Positions 25,199 through 34,532 of a DNA stretch of 64,000 nucleotides are shown here, one piece after another (position 1 is the stretch's first letter; each line of letters begins with the position of its first letter). Under the pieces are notes generated by a model. That model was given only the letters and a program-made list of their open reading frames with translations, did not search any database and was not told the origin of the DNA. A program made the position numbers and the translations under genes. Source of the DNA: Alicyclobacillus hesperidum (GTDB lineage Bacteria; Bacillota; Bacilli; Alicyclobacillales; Alicyclobacillaceae); assembly GCF_900107035.1 (NCBI RefSeq), contig NZ_FNOJ01000002.1, positions 1 through 64,000 on the forward strand. The letters are read 5' to 3'.

Positions 25199-27313
25199 TC
25201 AGTGGCTTTGTTCCGGCACGAGATAGGCTGCAGACGTCTTCCAATTTGCAGGGATTGCTGTGCTTGTCCAGCCGCTTTTCGGCATCCATGGCTCGTGATG
25301 CTCGTTAAAATATGCATCGATCATTTGACGCGCGATGACAGCCGAGAACTGGGCTCCATAGCCGCCGCCAGGCGCCATGACGGCCACCGCCACCAGAGGG
25401 TGATTCAGTGGTGCATAACAGATAAAGACGGAGTTGTCGGTCGGCTTACCGTTGATATAAATCTGTGCGGTCCCGGTCTTGCCAGCTGCCTGATAGTGAG
25501 CACCCATAAATGCATAGTATGCGGTACCGCTTGGGTTGGAAGTCACACCATACATGCCCTGCTGAATAAGGTGCCACTGCCAAGGAGCCCCCTTGACCTG
25601 CCCCACGACTTGAGTTTTGAACGACCGTAAAGGCTTAGCCCCGGAACTCGGCGTGGCGTCAGGGCCAAAGACGTTCTCCAATAAGTGTGGCTTGAGGCGT
25701 AGCCCCTCGTCCGCCAACGTCATCGCGTACTCCGCCAATTCCATTGGCGTAAACATCTGCGATTGGCCGATGGCCGCATCCGCCAGACTCGCCGGAGAGC
25801 CATAGTTCACATACTTTCCAGTCTTCGCAATCGATTGCTCACTTGCCTTCAAATTATAAGGAACCTGGATGTTGCCTTTGCGATAGTTTTCAATATAGAA
25901 CTTTCCTGACGATTCATAAGGTAGATCGATACCTGTCGGAAGCCCGAGACCGAAATTCTCTTCGCCCTGAAACAGCGCGTTGATGCCCTTTGCAAAATCG
26001 GTATCCAGATAGTTTTGGTAACTGCCATCCGAACTTGGGTAACCACCACCGCTTGTCGTGGTACTGCCAAACCACTTGCCCAAATGAAGACCCACTTCGT
26101 ACAAAAACACGTCACTTGATACGGTCAAAGCCTCAATCGGATTGACAAGGCCAAACACGAAGCCCTCGTCTTCATTTTTGCGCTGCGTCCCAATGTAAAT
26201 ATACCCGTCGTCTTCAATCAATGTCTTCGGCGTCACGACGCCTGCTTTGAGCGCCGTTAGCATATTGGCCGGTTTGACCGTCGACCCCGGATAATTGTAG
26301 GTGTCAATCGCATTGTTCAACTGCGCACCAGAAGTCTCTAGGTAATGAACGTGATGAATATACGATCCGTTCGTATACCAGTTGGGATCTAGATAGGGAT
26401 AGCTGACCATCGCGATGACGCCGCCTGTCTTTACGTTGAGCATGACTGCCGCAGCGTCGGTAATATTATTTTTATTTGCACTGTTACTATCGATCATGTT
26501 TTGCATAATCATCTGCGCTTCGGCCTGCTCGCGCCCATCGAGGGTCAATTGAATATTGTCGCCGTCGACAGGTGCAATATCGCCGACGCTTCCCACCGCA
26601 TTGCCTGCACTGTCGATGGTGACGAGGTCATATCCAGGCTTGCCCTGCAAAATGTGTTCGTATTCATATTCAATGCCGGTTTCGCCAACCTTTTGGCTGT
26701 ATAGATAACCTTTGTACTGGTTGACGTTCTGCGCGGTGATCGCGCCGACGTAGCCAAGTACCTGGCCGGCGAGATCGCCATACGGATATTGGCGTTCATA
26801 ATCTTGTACGACCTGGACACCAGGCAATTCGGTCTGATGTTCTACGACAAACGCAACCTGCGCGTCGGTCACGTTCGACGCTAAGGTCACCTGCAAAGCA
26901 CCAGGTTGACTTTGCATGGTTTGATACAGCGAGCTTGCTGTCGTCTCCAATACTGGCGCCAGAATCGCAGCCAATTGGTGCAACTGGGCGTCGGTCATCG
27001 GCGTGTAGCGATCCAATTCGATGGCGAGAACCGGCTTGTCCCACGCCAGCACCTGACCATTCGCATCGTAAATCCATCCGCGTTGTGGAAGAATGGGGAC
27101 GCGGGCGTACTGAGTGGTCATCTCCGACTGGCGGAATGTCTTTCCTTGTGCGACCTGAACATAGGCCATACGCAAAATGAGCGATGAAAACGAAAGAAAT
27201 ACTAGACCATACACAACACGTACACGAAATGCCCGACGCTTTCTCGCTCTTTGCTTGTCAGGCGCCACATTTTTGGGGCGGCTTTTTCTCTTCCGCAGTT
27301 TCACGCGCCTCAT
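25199..27313 (-). CDS. Penicillin-binding protein 2 (class B transpeptidase)
   Basis: A 704-residue class B PBP of the MrdA/PBP2 type. A very basic cytoplasmic N-terminus is followed by one membrane anchor (VYGLVFLSFSSLILRMAYV), the dimerisation domain with RGWIYDANGQVLA, and the transpeptidase domain. The three active-site motifs are visible: STVK (in YPGSTVKP), SSD, and KTGTA. It cross-links peptidoglycan during elongation and is a beta-lactam target. ATG 27313 with GGAGTAGGG upstream is chosen over a GTG eight codons earlier. It is divergent from the polysaccharide cassette and unaccompanied by rodA. Confidence 0.94.
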   Translation of the reverse strand: MRRVKLRKRKSRPKNVAPDKQRARKRRAFRVRVVYGLVFLSFSSLILRMAYVQVAQGKTFRQSEMTTQYARVPILPQRGWIYDANGQVLAWDKPVLAIELDRYTPMTDAQLHQLAAILAPVLETTASSLYQTMQSQPGALQVTLASNVTDAQVAFVVEHQTELPGVQVVQDYERQYPYGDLAGQVLGYVGAITAQNVNQYKGYLYSQKVGETGIEYEYEHILQGKPGYDLVTIDSAGNAVGSVGDIAPVDGDNIQLTLDGREQAEAQMIMQNMIDSNSANKNNITDAAAVMLNVKTGGVIAMVSYPYLDPNWYTNGSYIHHVHYLETSGAQLNNAIDTYNYPGSTVKPANMLTALKAGVVTPKTLIEDDGYIYIGTQRKNEDEGFVFGLVNPIEALTVSSDVFLYEVGLHLGKWFGSTTTSGGGYPSSDGSYQNYLDTDFAKGINALFQGEENFGLGLPTGIDLPYESSGKFYIENYRKGNIQVPYNLKASEQSIAKTGKYVNYGSPASLADAAIGQSQMFTPMELAEYAMTLADEGLRLKPHLLENVFGPDATPSSGAKPLRSFKTQVVGQVKGAPWQWHLIQQGMYGVTSNPSGTAYYAFMGAHYQAAGKTGTAQIYINGKPTDNSVFICYAPLNHPLVAVAVMAPGGGYGAQFSAVIARQMIDAYFNEHHEPWMPKSGWTSTAIPANWKTSAAYLVPEQSH

Positions 27314-27414
27314 CCCTACTCCATGAATTTTGCACACTTGAAACGACTCGTCATTTCCACCGTAGGTTCAACCTCTTTGGCGACTGTCACAATTTCAACA
27401 AATGTGCGAGGCGG

Positions 27415-27452
27415 GTCGAAAAATTCGACAACGTGTCGGAAACCTGTAGTAT
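27415..27452 (+). promoter_or_regulatory. Promoter of the polysaccharide cassette with palindrome
   Basis: TTCGAC (27424-27429), 17 bases, TAGTAT (27447-27452). The -35 is the right arm of the perfect palindrome GTCGAA-AAA-TTCGAC (27415-27429), so a repressor or activator could bind over it. The remaining 230-base divergent region shows nothing else certain. Confidence 0.5.
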
Positions 27453-27542
27453 GGTATCCGGGGAATTTCGGGTAGAATTGATATAGTGAAGTGGGACGAG
27501 CCTGCTTATAAAAGGCTTAATCAAGCTTATAGGAGTTTTGCC

Positions 27543-28838
27543 ATGGTGCAAACGTCTGTGCCGACAGCGGAAGACCACTCGTCCAGTGCGCAATCGAACT
27601 ATGGCGACGCACTTGCCCGATGGTGCGTCTACACTCTCGGCGCATTTGCAATTGTCAACCAAGGGCTTGACATATCTGTCTTGTCCGGGTTAGGAAACCT
27701 ATGGGGAACCATCGCGATCGCGTGCTTGGCGGTTATCGCCTTGGTTCGAGTCGCATACGGATTGCGCCGCCAAGGTTTTCGCTGGAGTCGCTACGCAGGT
27801 TGGTATATCCTGTACTGTGCAACGCTTATTCTGTATGGCTTGAAACATCCGCTCCTCGCGTTCAACGGTTTCAGTGTCGATGTCGAATACATCGTTATTG
27901 CCCTATTGCTACCTTGGGTCGTGGAATCTAGAGATGTACCCCGACTATTGTATGGCGTGATCGCAGTATCGATGCTGCTTGGGGTGGACGGAGTGTTTCA
28001 GTACGCCATCAAAGTGCCGATTCCGGATACGTGGTTGGATGTCGGCGAAGTTGTCCGGACCCGGGTCTTTTCCGTCATGAAGTCGCCAGCTGAATTGGGC
28101 GCTAATTTGGAAATGACCATTCCCATGATGTTTGGACTGTTTGCCGTCGACCGCCACCCGGCTAGACGGTTTGTCTACATCGCCGGCGGGATGTGCTCAC
28201 TTGCTGCTTTATTTTTCACGTATGACCGCGGCTCTTGGCTCGGCCTGGGTGCAGCCGTGCTCATCGTGGCGGTTGTTTACGAACGGCGCGTCTTGCCGAT
28301 CCTGTTAGTGCTAGGCGTCATCGCCTTTTTCATTCCGTCGATCCACATGCGGGTGATGGATTTGTTCAACCCGGTGTACGCAGTCAAGTCGTCTGCCGGT
28401 GGACGGATGCTGCTCTGGCAGCAGGCGTTCGATACGATGGCCAAAAACCCTCTGTTCGGAGCAGGACTGGGTCAGTATGGCGGTTACGTGGCAACTTCGC
28501 ACAGTCTGTCGTCGTTTTCGGATAACTACTATGCGAAAGTTCTCGGCGAGACGGGACTGGTCGGGCTTGTCCTGTTCATGGCAATGCACGTCGCGATTCT
28601 CCGCGAGATCGCAACCAGCGTCGTGCGGCGAGCGAAGGGGCGCAATCGTTGGCTGGCCTTGGCGGGATTGACCAGCGTCCTTGCTATCTTGATTCATAGC
28701 TTTGTCGAAAATCTGTTTGAGTACAACTACACCGCAAGCCTTTATTTCGTGATTGTCGGACTTATCTTGCTCTGGGGACGCACCTTGCCGGAATCATCCG
28801 CAGAGATGCCCGGCAGAAAGCGAGGAACTTTGAAATGA
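27543..28838 (+). CDS. O-antigen ligase / polymerase family membrane protein
   Basis: A 431-residue protein with about eleven membrane segments and the Wzy_C/O-antigen-ligase pattern: YDRGSWLGLGAAVLIVAVVY, a large external loop, then NPLFGAGLGQYGGYVATSHS and SDNYYAKVLGETGLVGLVLF. Such proteins join or polymerise undecaprenyl-linked sugar chains outside the membrane. ATG 27543 has AGGAG eight bases upstream. The stop overlaps the GT2 start by four bases (ATGA), so the two are coupled. Ligase versus polymerase cannot be told from sequence. Confidence 0.87.
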   Translation: MVQTSVPTAEDHSSSAQSNYGDALARWCVYTLGAFAIVNQGLDISVLSGLGNLWGTIAIACLAVIALVRVAYGLRRQGFRWSRYAGWYILYCATLILYGLKHPLLAFNGFSVDVEYIVIALLLPWVVESRDVPRLLYGVIAVSMLLGVDGVFQYAIKVPIPDTWLDVGEVVRTRVFSVMKSPAELGANLEMTIPMMFGLFAVDRHPARRFVYIAGGMCSLAALFFTYDRGSWLGLGAAVLIVAVVYERRVLPILLVLGVIAFFIPSIHMRVMDLFNPVYAVKSSAGGRMLLWQQAFDTMAKNPLFGAGLGQYGGYVATSHSLSSFSDNYYAKVLGETGLVGLVLFMAMHVAILREIATSVVRRAKGRNRWLALAGLTSVLAILIHSFVENLFEYNYTASLYFVIVGLILLWGRTLPESSAEMPGRKRGTLK

Positions 28839-30085
28839 CGCTGATGTACGCGTTGTTTAATACATTCTATGGGGCGCTCAAACTGATCACTGGTATCGTG
28901 GCCGTGTATCAGCTTGTGTTGTCACTGTATGGACTGTGGCACCGCAAACAGGCCGTCAGCCATGCGCCGAAGAAACGGTTTGCCGTCATTATTCCGGCGC
29001 ATAACGAAGAACGCGTGGTTGGTCCGCTGATCGACAGCATCAAGCAACAGACATATCCGGACCATTTATTCGACATACACTTAATTGCCGACAACTGCAC
29101 CGACCACACCGCAGAAGTCGCAAGGATGCACGGCGCGACTGTCCACCTGCGCGAGAATGCGTCCGACCAAGGCAAGGGATACGCGATCGAATGGATGCTC
29201 AACCGCCTGAAAGAGATGAAGGCCGAGTACGACGCGATTGTTATGTTCGATGCCGACAACTTGGTCGATCCAGAATTTCTGGCGATGATGAACGACCACC
29301 TGTGTCGCGGCGACCGCGTCATCCAAGGATACTTAGATACAAAGAATCCTTTCGACACCTGGATCAGTGTTTCACTTGCCCTTTCATATTGGTTCGATAA
29401 TCGCCTGTGGCAATATGCTCGGCGTAAACTCGGGCTTTCCTGCACGCTCGGGGGCACTGGGCTGTGTATCGATTACACACTGCTTCAGGAGATGGGCTGG
29501 AAAGCGACAGGACTGACAGAGGATCTGGAGTTTGGAATTCGTTGCGTGCGTCGCGGCATTATTCCGGTGTGGGCTCACGATGCGAAGGTGTATGACGAAA
29601 AGCCAACCGGTTTTCACGCTTCATTCCGGCAGCGTCTGCGCTGGCAACAAGGTCATTTTCAGTGTGCCAAAGAGCACATGATACCCATGTTCATTCAGGG
29701 AATCCGCGAGCGAAATCTAGCCAAGATCGATATGGCGGTATATCTCTTTCAACCGATGCGGTCTATGCTTTTGTTTGTTGGTGCGATGCTGATGTTCGCC
29801 TTGCAATATGCAGCGCCAGAACAGACGGGTACGGTCAGTGCAGCCGCAACGTTTGCCACAGATTTGTGGGTCGCCGTCAACTTGCTTTTGTTCTTGGAAA
29901 TCCCACTCGCGCTTATCCTGGAACGCGTGAATTGGCGAGCCTATTTTGGGCTAGCACTCCTGCCGTTCTTCCTTTGGACATGGGGACCGGTTACACTGCA
30001 AGCGTACTTCACGCGGAGCAATCGCAAATGGTACCATACGGTGCATAAGCGGGCGATCCGCCTGGATCAATTGCGGGAGCGGTGA
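28835..30085 (+). CDS. Processive family 2 glycosyltransferase
   Basis: A 416-residue membrane GT2. One N-terminal membrane helix is followed by a cytoplasmic catalytic domain with VIIPAHNEERVV, VMFDADNLVDPEF (D-x-D), GLTEDLEFGIRC (T-E-D) and QRLRWQQGHFQC (Q-x-x-R-W), then several C-terminal helices. This D, D, D, QxxRW set with a membrane channel is that of cellulose, chitin, hyaluronan or poly-GlcNAc synthase-like enzymes, which make and export a polymer. There is no PilZ domain, so no sign of direct c-di-GMP control. Sugar specificity cannot be told. Confidence 0.92.
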   Translation: MTLMYALFNTFYGALKLITGIVAVYQLVLSLYGLWHRKQAVSHAPKKRFAVIIPAHNEERVVGPLIDSIKQQTYPDHLFDIHLIADNCTDHTAEVARMHGATVHLRENASDQGKGYAIEWMLNRLKEMKAEYDAIVMFDADNLVDPEFLAMMNDHLCRGDRVIQGYLDTKNPFDTWISVSLALSYWFDNRLWQYARRKLGLSCTLGGTGLCIDYTLLQEMGWKATGLTEDLEFGIRCVRRGIIPVWAHDAKVYDEKPTGFHASFRQRLRWQQGHFQCAKEHMIPMFIQGIRERNLAKIDMAVYLFQPMRSMLLFVGAMLMFALQYAAPEQTGTVSAAATFATDLWVAVNLLLFLEIPLALILERVNWRAYFGLALLPFFLWTWGPVTLQAYFTRSNRKWYHTVHKRAIRLDQLRER

Positions 30086-30113
30086 GCCGCTCTCACGCTA
30101 TAAGGGGTACACG

Positions 30114-30818
30114 ATGGAAGAACATCGTCAAAAAAATGGGTTCCATCATTCTCAGCTTGAATCGTTGGTAGAAACAGAAGTTGAACAACTGGCGCGGTAC
30201 GCCATGCGGGTGCCGCGCACGTCATTTTTCCTCGCCATCCTTGTCATCGGCGCACTGCTCACCACGCTGTCCCTCACCTTGCACATCCTCCCGTGGTGGG
30301 CAGTTGTCAGTGCGATTGCAACACTCCTGATCCCCCTCCTATCATCGGTATTGCGCAAGCGCGATATATGGACACGCAGGATTGCACTGACCACCATCAC
30401 AGTATTAACTGCTGGCCTTTTGATAAGTGTCTTTTACCTAGTCGATGCGCTGTTTCACCACACGGAATCGGCGCTTTCGCTGTTTCGGGACGCTATACTT
30501 CTGTGGACGACAAACATTCTTGTATTTGCAGTATGGTACTGGGAAGTCGATCAAGGCGGCCCATTAAAACGCCATGCTCAAGTACCAGAAGCACCAGACC
30601 TGCTGTTTCCGCAGATGGTATCGAGCATCCCCGAGTGGGAAACGTGGCATCCGGCATTTGTGGATTATTTGTTCCTTGCCTTCAATACAAGCACAGCCTT
30701 CAGTCCAACCGACACCGCCGCTTTATCCAGACGGATTAAAGTATTGATGATGACACAATCGTCGATCTCGCTGATTGTTGTCGCCGTGATCGCAGCAAGA
30801 GCGATTAATATTGCGTAA
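30114..30818 (+). CDS. Membrane protein, possibly DUF1345-like
   Basis: A 234-residue protein with about six membrane segments after a 35-residue polar N-terminus. The C-terminal half has striking conserved-looking motifs: AVWYWEVDQGGP, LLFPQMVSS, DYLFLAFNTSTAFSPTDT and QSSISLIVVAVIAARAINI. This resembles DUF1345-type proteins, whose role is unknown; the FNTSTAFSPTDT loop loosely recalls pore-type segments. AAGGGG precedes ATG 30114. It follows the GT2 gene by 28 bases and is the last gene of the cassette. Confidence 0.7.
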   Translation: MEEHRQKNGFHHSQLESLVETEVEQLARYAMRVPRTSFFLAILVIGALLTTLSLTLHILPWWAVVSAIATLLIPLLSSVLRKRDIWTRRIALTTITVLTAGLLISVFYLVDALFHHTESALSLFRDAILLWTTNILVFAVWYWEVDQGGPLKRHAQVPEAPDLLFPQMVSSIPEWETWHPAFVDYLFLAFNTSTAFSPTDTAALSRRIKVLMMTQSSISLIVVAVIAARAINIA

Positions 30819-30850
30819 ACGGACGCACGAGCGCGAGACCGCCCGTGACG

Positions 30851-31744
30851 TCACGACACTGTAACGAATCGCTCGGTTCCCGCCGGAACCCTGCCCGACC
30901 CAGGTGTGAAATCGAGGGAAAGGGTGACTGGAGGTAGCACTTCAAGAGCCGTCACTTTACCCTTTTCCAGCCTAAGAGCTGGCTGAAACACGAGTCCACG
31001 CTGAATACTTTCTGGCCGCATGGACAGCTTGTATAACAAGGTTATTGCTTGGCCTGGCTGCACAACGACCGGTGCCTTCAAGACACGTGTATCATCCGGG
31101 CGCGGCGACGAAAGAGCCTTAAGCGAATAATGAATATCTCCTATCCAATCGTCGCCGGCTTGCTCAAGTCCCAATATGGAAACCGGATCAGGTGAATGGT
31201 TTGTCAGCGTCATCGTCAACCATTGACTTGATAAAATGATAGGTCCAGAAGCGCCTCCAGCATACGCATCCACGTCTAACCAAGTTGCAGCATGCGAAAT
31301 GACGCGGCATGTCAGTGAGCCATAGGGGAGAACCTTCTGCCAAAGATTTGTGGACAAATACAAATTCAAGGGTTGATTATACAAGCTGTGTGTCGGCATG
31401 ACGTCGAACACAAAATGATAGGCGCCGTACGAAGGCCGTCCGTCCTGTGAGCCGATGTGCGCAAGCCAGTAGTTGCGCAGCGTAACGCCCCTGGTGTGAT
31501 TCAATAGCCTAGCGCTCGTCAGCGAAGCCGAATCTGTCGTCCACACGTCGTATCTGAGCGTTAAAGGATGAGCGCGATCCACGATGGCATTCACCCGCCA
31601 ACCGCCGCCTGCCCACCAGCGCGAGCTTTTGCTCACGGCATGCTGCATGACCGGTTGCCGCGACCATATGGCACCGATGCCAAACAGTATAACAATGGCT
31701 ACTATGGCGGAGATCCCCCATATCCGACGCATCCACTCACCCAT
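30851..31744 (-). CDS. Membrane-anchored extracytoplasmic protein, unknown family
   Basis: A 297-residue protein with one N-terminal membrane helix (WGISAIVAIVILFGIGAIW), so most of it lies outside the cell. The rest is beta-rich with no cysteine pair or catalytic motif recognised (WLTMTLTNHSPDPVSILGLE; VVQPGQAITLLYKLSM resemble Ig or transglutaminase-partner folds). Start is uncertain: ATG 31744 lacks a good ribosome site, ATG 31732 has GGGTGAG nearby. It is convergent with the polysaccharide cassette. Confidence 0.68.
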   Translation of the reverse strand: MGEWMRRIWGISAIVAIVILFGIGAIWSRQPVMQHAVSKSSRWWAGGGWRVNAIVDRAHPLTLRYDVWTTDSASLTSARLLNHTRGVTLRNYWLAHIGSQDGRPSYGAYHFVFDVMPTHSLYNQPLNLYLSTNLWQKVLPYGSLTCRVISHAATWLDVDAYAGGASGPIILSSQWLTMTLTNHSPDPVSILGLEQAGDDWIGDIHYSLKALSSPRPDDTRVLKAPVVVQPGQAITLLYKLSMRPESIQRGLVFQPALRLEKGKVTALEVLPPVTLSLDFTPGSGRVPAGTERFVTVS

Positions 31745-31774
31745 TCTGTTGAATGTTATTCTGTTACAAGGAGT

Positions 31775-32272
31775 CTACAGTCGCTTGATCAGTTCAATTT
31801 CATCATGAATCGGTATGTCATCGTATCCGATGAGCGGAATTGACGGCTTCGTCGCTCGTGCCTCGTCAATTGCCCCTGGGTAAACCGCGTAGATGCGGTA
31901 CCCTCGACGTTGGTAAAAGCGAAGCGCGTGCAGATTGTCATTGGACGTAATCACCTCCACCGCTTCGCAGCCGAGTGCTTTCGCCTTATCTTCGACGGCT
32001 CGAAGCAGTGCACCGCCTACACCCGTTCCTTCCAAGGTGGCGTTGATGCTTAACAGCTCACACCTGTTCCCATGTTGCACGTAGGTGGCAGCACCCACAC
32101 GCTGTCCGTTTTGAAAGGCGACGAACGCCCCAACGTCTTGCAGACAATAGACCCTGCCTTTGGAGACCATCGTATCTCCGCCCCATTCGCGGGCCCACAA
32201 CGCGCGCAACCACGACCAATCTTCAAGCGAGATAGGTTCCTTGACCAACGTACGATTTGTCACTCTGTTCAT
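31775..32272 (-). CDS. GNAT family N-acetyltransferase
   Basis: A 165-residue GNAT enzyme. Motifs: QNGQRVGAATYV, ELLSINATLEGTGVGGALLR (acetyl-CoA loop with G-x-G-x-G) and NDNLHALRFYQRRGYRIYAV, the classic motif B. Acceptor unknown. GTGAGGAAGT precedes ATG 32272. It lies on the same strand as the anchored protein, 30 bases upstream of it. Confidence 0.93.
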   Translation of the reverse strand: MNRVTNRTLVKEPISLEDWSWLRALWAREWGGDTMVSKGRVYCLQDVGAFVAFQNGQRVGAATYVQHGNRCELLSINATLEGTGVGGALLRAVEDKAKALGCEAVEVITSNDNLHALRFYQRRGYRIYAVYPGAIDEARATKPSIPLIGYDDIPIHDEIELIKRL

Positions 32273-32317
32273 ACTTCCTCACTCAATTAGGGTCATATCC
32301 ATGAAAACATACGAAAC

Positions 32318-32360
32318 AAAAAAGAACTCGTCAACAGATTCATCTCTGCTAACGAGTTCT
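32318..32360 (-). terminator. Rho-independent terminator of tRNA-Leu
   Basis: On the minus strand AGAACTCGT, a 20-base loop, ACGAGTTCT, then six T. A perfect 9-bp stem immediately after the tRNA. Confidence 0.9.
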
Positions 32361-32371
32361 GGTGCATGATT

Positions 32372-32456
32372 TGGTGTCGAGAGCGGGACTTGAACCCGCA
32401 CGGGTTTCCCCACACGCCCCTCAAACGTGCGCGTCTGCCAATTCCGCCATCCCGAC
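32372..32456 (-). tRNA. tRNA-Leu (anticodon GAG)
   Basis: An 85-base class II tRNA. The acceptor arms GTCGGGA and TCTCGAC pair (one G-T). The anticodon stem CACGT/GCGTG closes the loop TTGAGGG, with anticodon GAG reading CUC and CUU. A long variable arm (TGGGGAAACCC) and T arm GCGGG-TTCAAGT-CCCGC follow. The CCA end is encoded. It has its own promoter and terminator. Confidence 0.96.
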
Positions 32457-32485
32457 ATGCGGTGTAAACCGAATCAACGCTTTTG

Positions 32486-32514
32486 ATTATACTGGGCAAA
32501 ACTCTGTATGTCAA
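32486..32514 (-). promoter_or_regulatory. Consensus sigma-A promoter of tRNA-Leu
   Basis: TTGACA (32509-32514), exactly 17 bases, TATAAT (32486-32491), reading on the minus strand. A perfect-consensus promoter about 30 bases before the tRNA. Confidence 0.95.
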
Positions 32515-32576
32515 GGACAATGCTCCATTTTATTTCGTCTGCAAATTCCAAAGACGCAGCCAGGAATCCAGGAAGG

Positions 32577-33842
32577 CTATGCACTCTTTTGCGATCTTGC
32601 TGTATCCAAATGCCGAAACATATAGCCGTACAACAATGACGAAACCAATTGCAACCCACCAGCAAAGACGAAAGGTAAAGCGAAGCTGCCACTGTCCAAA
32701 AGCGTTCCAGATAGGGAAGGCCCGATGGCCGACGCCAGGCGAGTGAAGAACGAGTTCATGCTGAGTGAGAAACCGCGCCGCTGATCCCTGGTCAAACTAC
32801 TTCCAAGCGCGGAGCGGGCACCTTGTGTACCGCGACTGAGGGCAGAGCGAACCGCATACACCACGGACGCCAGCGAAAATGTCGGCATAAAGGGCAGGAT
32901 AAGCATTAAGGCGACGCCCACCAACCGCAGCCAAACTACAGACCGCACCATGCCAAACCGCTGGGCAAGCACTCCTGATAATACTGCCGCAAGCCCTGTT
33001 ACAACAAAGGAAACCGCAAGTGTGGCACCAATTTGGGCGGAATTCGCACCAAAGCGAGCGGCAAACCAGTATGTCATCATCGGTCCGACGAAGCCCACAC
33101 CAAGTCCGTTGAGTAGATTGACGAAGGCCAATTTGGCCATATTCCGATTTTCCTGTCGGCGAATGGTGTGCTCCGCAAGCTGTGCCGCGCCTTTAGCATC
33201 CACTGGATCAACATCCGGACGGCCTTTTGTATCTGCTCGTTCTGGAGCCTTTCCGCCAGGAGCCCGCCAAATCACGATAGCACATCCAAGTGAAATCACG
33301 CACAAGCCGTAAAACAGTGGTCGGTAGGCGGCAGCTCCCGGCAACGAATGTATCCACAGGCGCGGCAGTCCACCCAGAACAGCTCCCAAAGCCATGCCGA
33401 AAAAACCCAATGCAGTATTGATACTAAATACTTGGCTTCGACGTTCGCTCGATACCACACTTGCCAACCAGGCTTGCTCTGCTGGTGTAAATGGCCCTGC
33501 AGCTCCATTCTGACCTCTTCCAAATCCAGTGAGAATTACAGCCAAAGCGAGAACATATGGATTTCTACACAGTCCTACGACCAATGCCGCACACGCGGTC
33601 ATGCACTCATAGGTGAGCAAAAACGGTTTACGGCCGATCCGGTCGCTCAAGACGCCGACCAGCAGGATAAGCGCCGCCCCGCAAACACCCGCGGCCGACA
33701 TGACGCCTCCAATTTCCGTCGCACTCCAGTGAAGGTCGCGCAAATACAACGTCATATCAACAATCGCGACACCTTGTGACACGCTTCGGAGTGCGCGAGC
33801 TGTCTGCAAATAACGCACCGCTTGCAACCTATTGACAGTCAA
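32577..33842 (-). CDS. MFS transporter
   Basis: A 421-residue protein with 12 predicted membrane segments. The A motif is GVLSDRIGRKPF, and the central loop (residues about 200-235) is long and charged (KAPERADTKGRPDVDPVDAK). The family exports or imports small molecules; the substrate is unknown. The TTG at 33842 is used with AGGTGA upstream; no nearer ATG or GTG fits. It lies 21 bases after the lytic transglycosylase gene on the same strand and may be read with it. Confidence 0.88.
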   Translation of the reverse strand: MTVNRLQAVRYLQTARALRSVSQGVAIVDMTLYLRDLHWSATEIGGVMSAAGVCGAALILLVGVLSDRIGRKPFLLTYECMTACAALVVGLCRNPYVLALAVILTGFGRGQNGAAGPFTPAEQAWLASVVSSERRSQVFSINTALGFFGMALGAVLGGLPRLWIHSLPGAAAYRPLFYGLCVISLGCAIVIWRAPGGKAPERADTKGRPDVDPVDAKGAAQLAEHTIRRQENRNMAKLAFVNLLNGLGVGFVGPMMTYWFAARFGANSAQIGATLAVSFVVTGLAAVLSGVLAQRFGMVRSVVWLRLVGVALMLILPFMPTFSLASVVYAVRSALSRGTQGARSALGSSLTRDQRRGFSLSMNSFFTRLASAIGPSLSGTLLDSGSFALPFVFAGGLQLVSSLLYGYMFRHLDTARSQKSA

Positions 33843-33863
33843 TCCTCTTCACCTGGTTTCTCG

Positions 33864-34532
33864 TCATGACGTTGTCGAATTTGCGGTTGAGACAGGCTTC
33901 CATGCAGGATCGCGCCCATAAATCTTGCGATACAACTCGTAATTGTAAAAGACGCGATCGACAAAGTGCCGCGTTTCACCAACTGGAATTTCGTCGATGT
34001 CGTCGAGCTTACCGTTCCATACACCACCCTTTAGCCACGTGGAAACGCGGCGCGGACCTGCGTTGTAGGCGGCTATGGCGGCCACCTCATTGCCTTGAAA
34101 CTGCTGAATCAAGCTCTTCACGTACCAACTGCCAATCAGGATATTATACTCGGGGCTGGCCAATTTCTTCGCGTCCTTAGGCAAGCGGTTCACAGCGGCT
34201 CCAGACCCAGTCTTTTGATTGCGGATCATTTCTGCGATCCACTCCGCCGTCTGCGGCATCAACTGCATAAGTCCCACAGCTCCGGCATGGGACACGTCCT
34301 GCGTATGAAATTTACTCTCGACTCGGATGACACTTGCAATCAGCAGTGGATCGACATTTGCAGATGCGGCCGCCTGCTGAATGTTCTTTTGATAGTGGAT
34401 TGGGTACATCATCCGCCAAAACGCGTTCGTAGAAATGACGATAAGCACTGCGATGAGCAGTATCGCCGCGATCATCGAACGCCGGTTCAGGACGATGAAG
34501 CGGGGCCGTCGCCCTTGCGAATCTCGCTCCAT
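33864..34532 (-). CDS. Membrane-anchored lytic transglycosylase (SLT domain)
   Basis: A 222-residue protein. A basic start is followed by one membrane anchor (AAILLIAVLIVISTNAFW, residues about 22-39) and a family 1 SLT domain: SVIRVESKFH with catalytic Glu72, GAVGLMQLMPQTA, and AIAAYNAGP. It cleaves peptidoglycan outside the membrane. Its first 46 bases overlap the end of coaE, an arrangement often seen for this gene in Firmicutes. Confidence 0.94.
   Translation of the reverse strand: MERDSQGRRPRFIVLNRRSMIAAILLIAVLIVISTNAFWRMMYPIHYQKNIQQAAASANVDPLLIASVIRVESKFHTQDVSHAGAVGLMQLMPQTAEWIAEMIRNQKTGSGAAVNRLPKDAKKLASPEYNILIGSWYVKSLIQQFQGNEVAAIAAYNAGPRRVSTWLKGGVWNGKLDDIDEIPVGETRHFVDRVFYNYELYRKIYGRDPAWKPVSTANSTTS

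Noticed and set aside
24929-25630. 233-codon plus-strand frame over MscS and PBP2
   Set aside because: It spans the ends of two well-supported opposite-strand genes and their terminator, and shows no recognisable motif.
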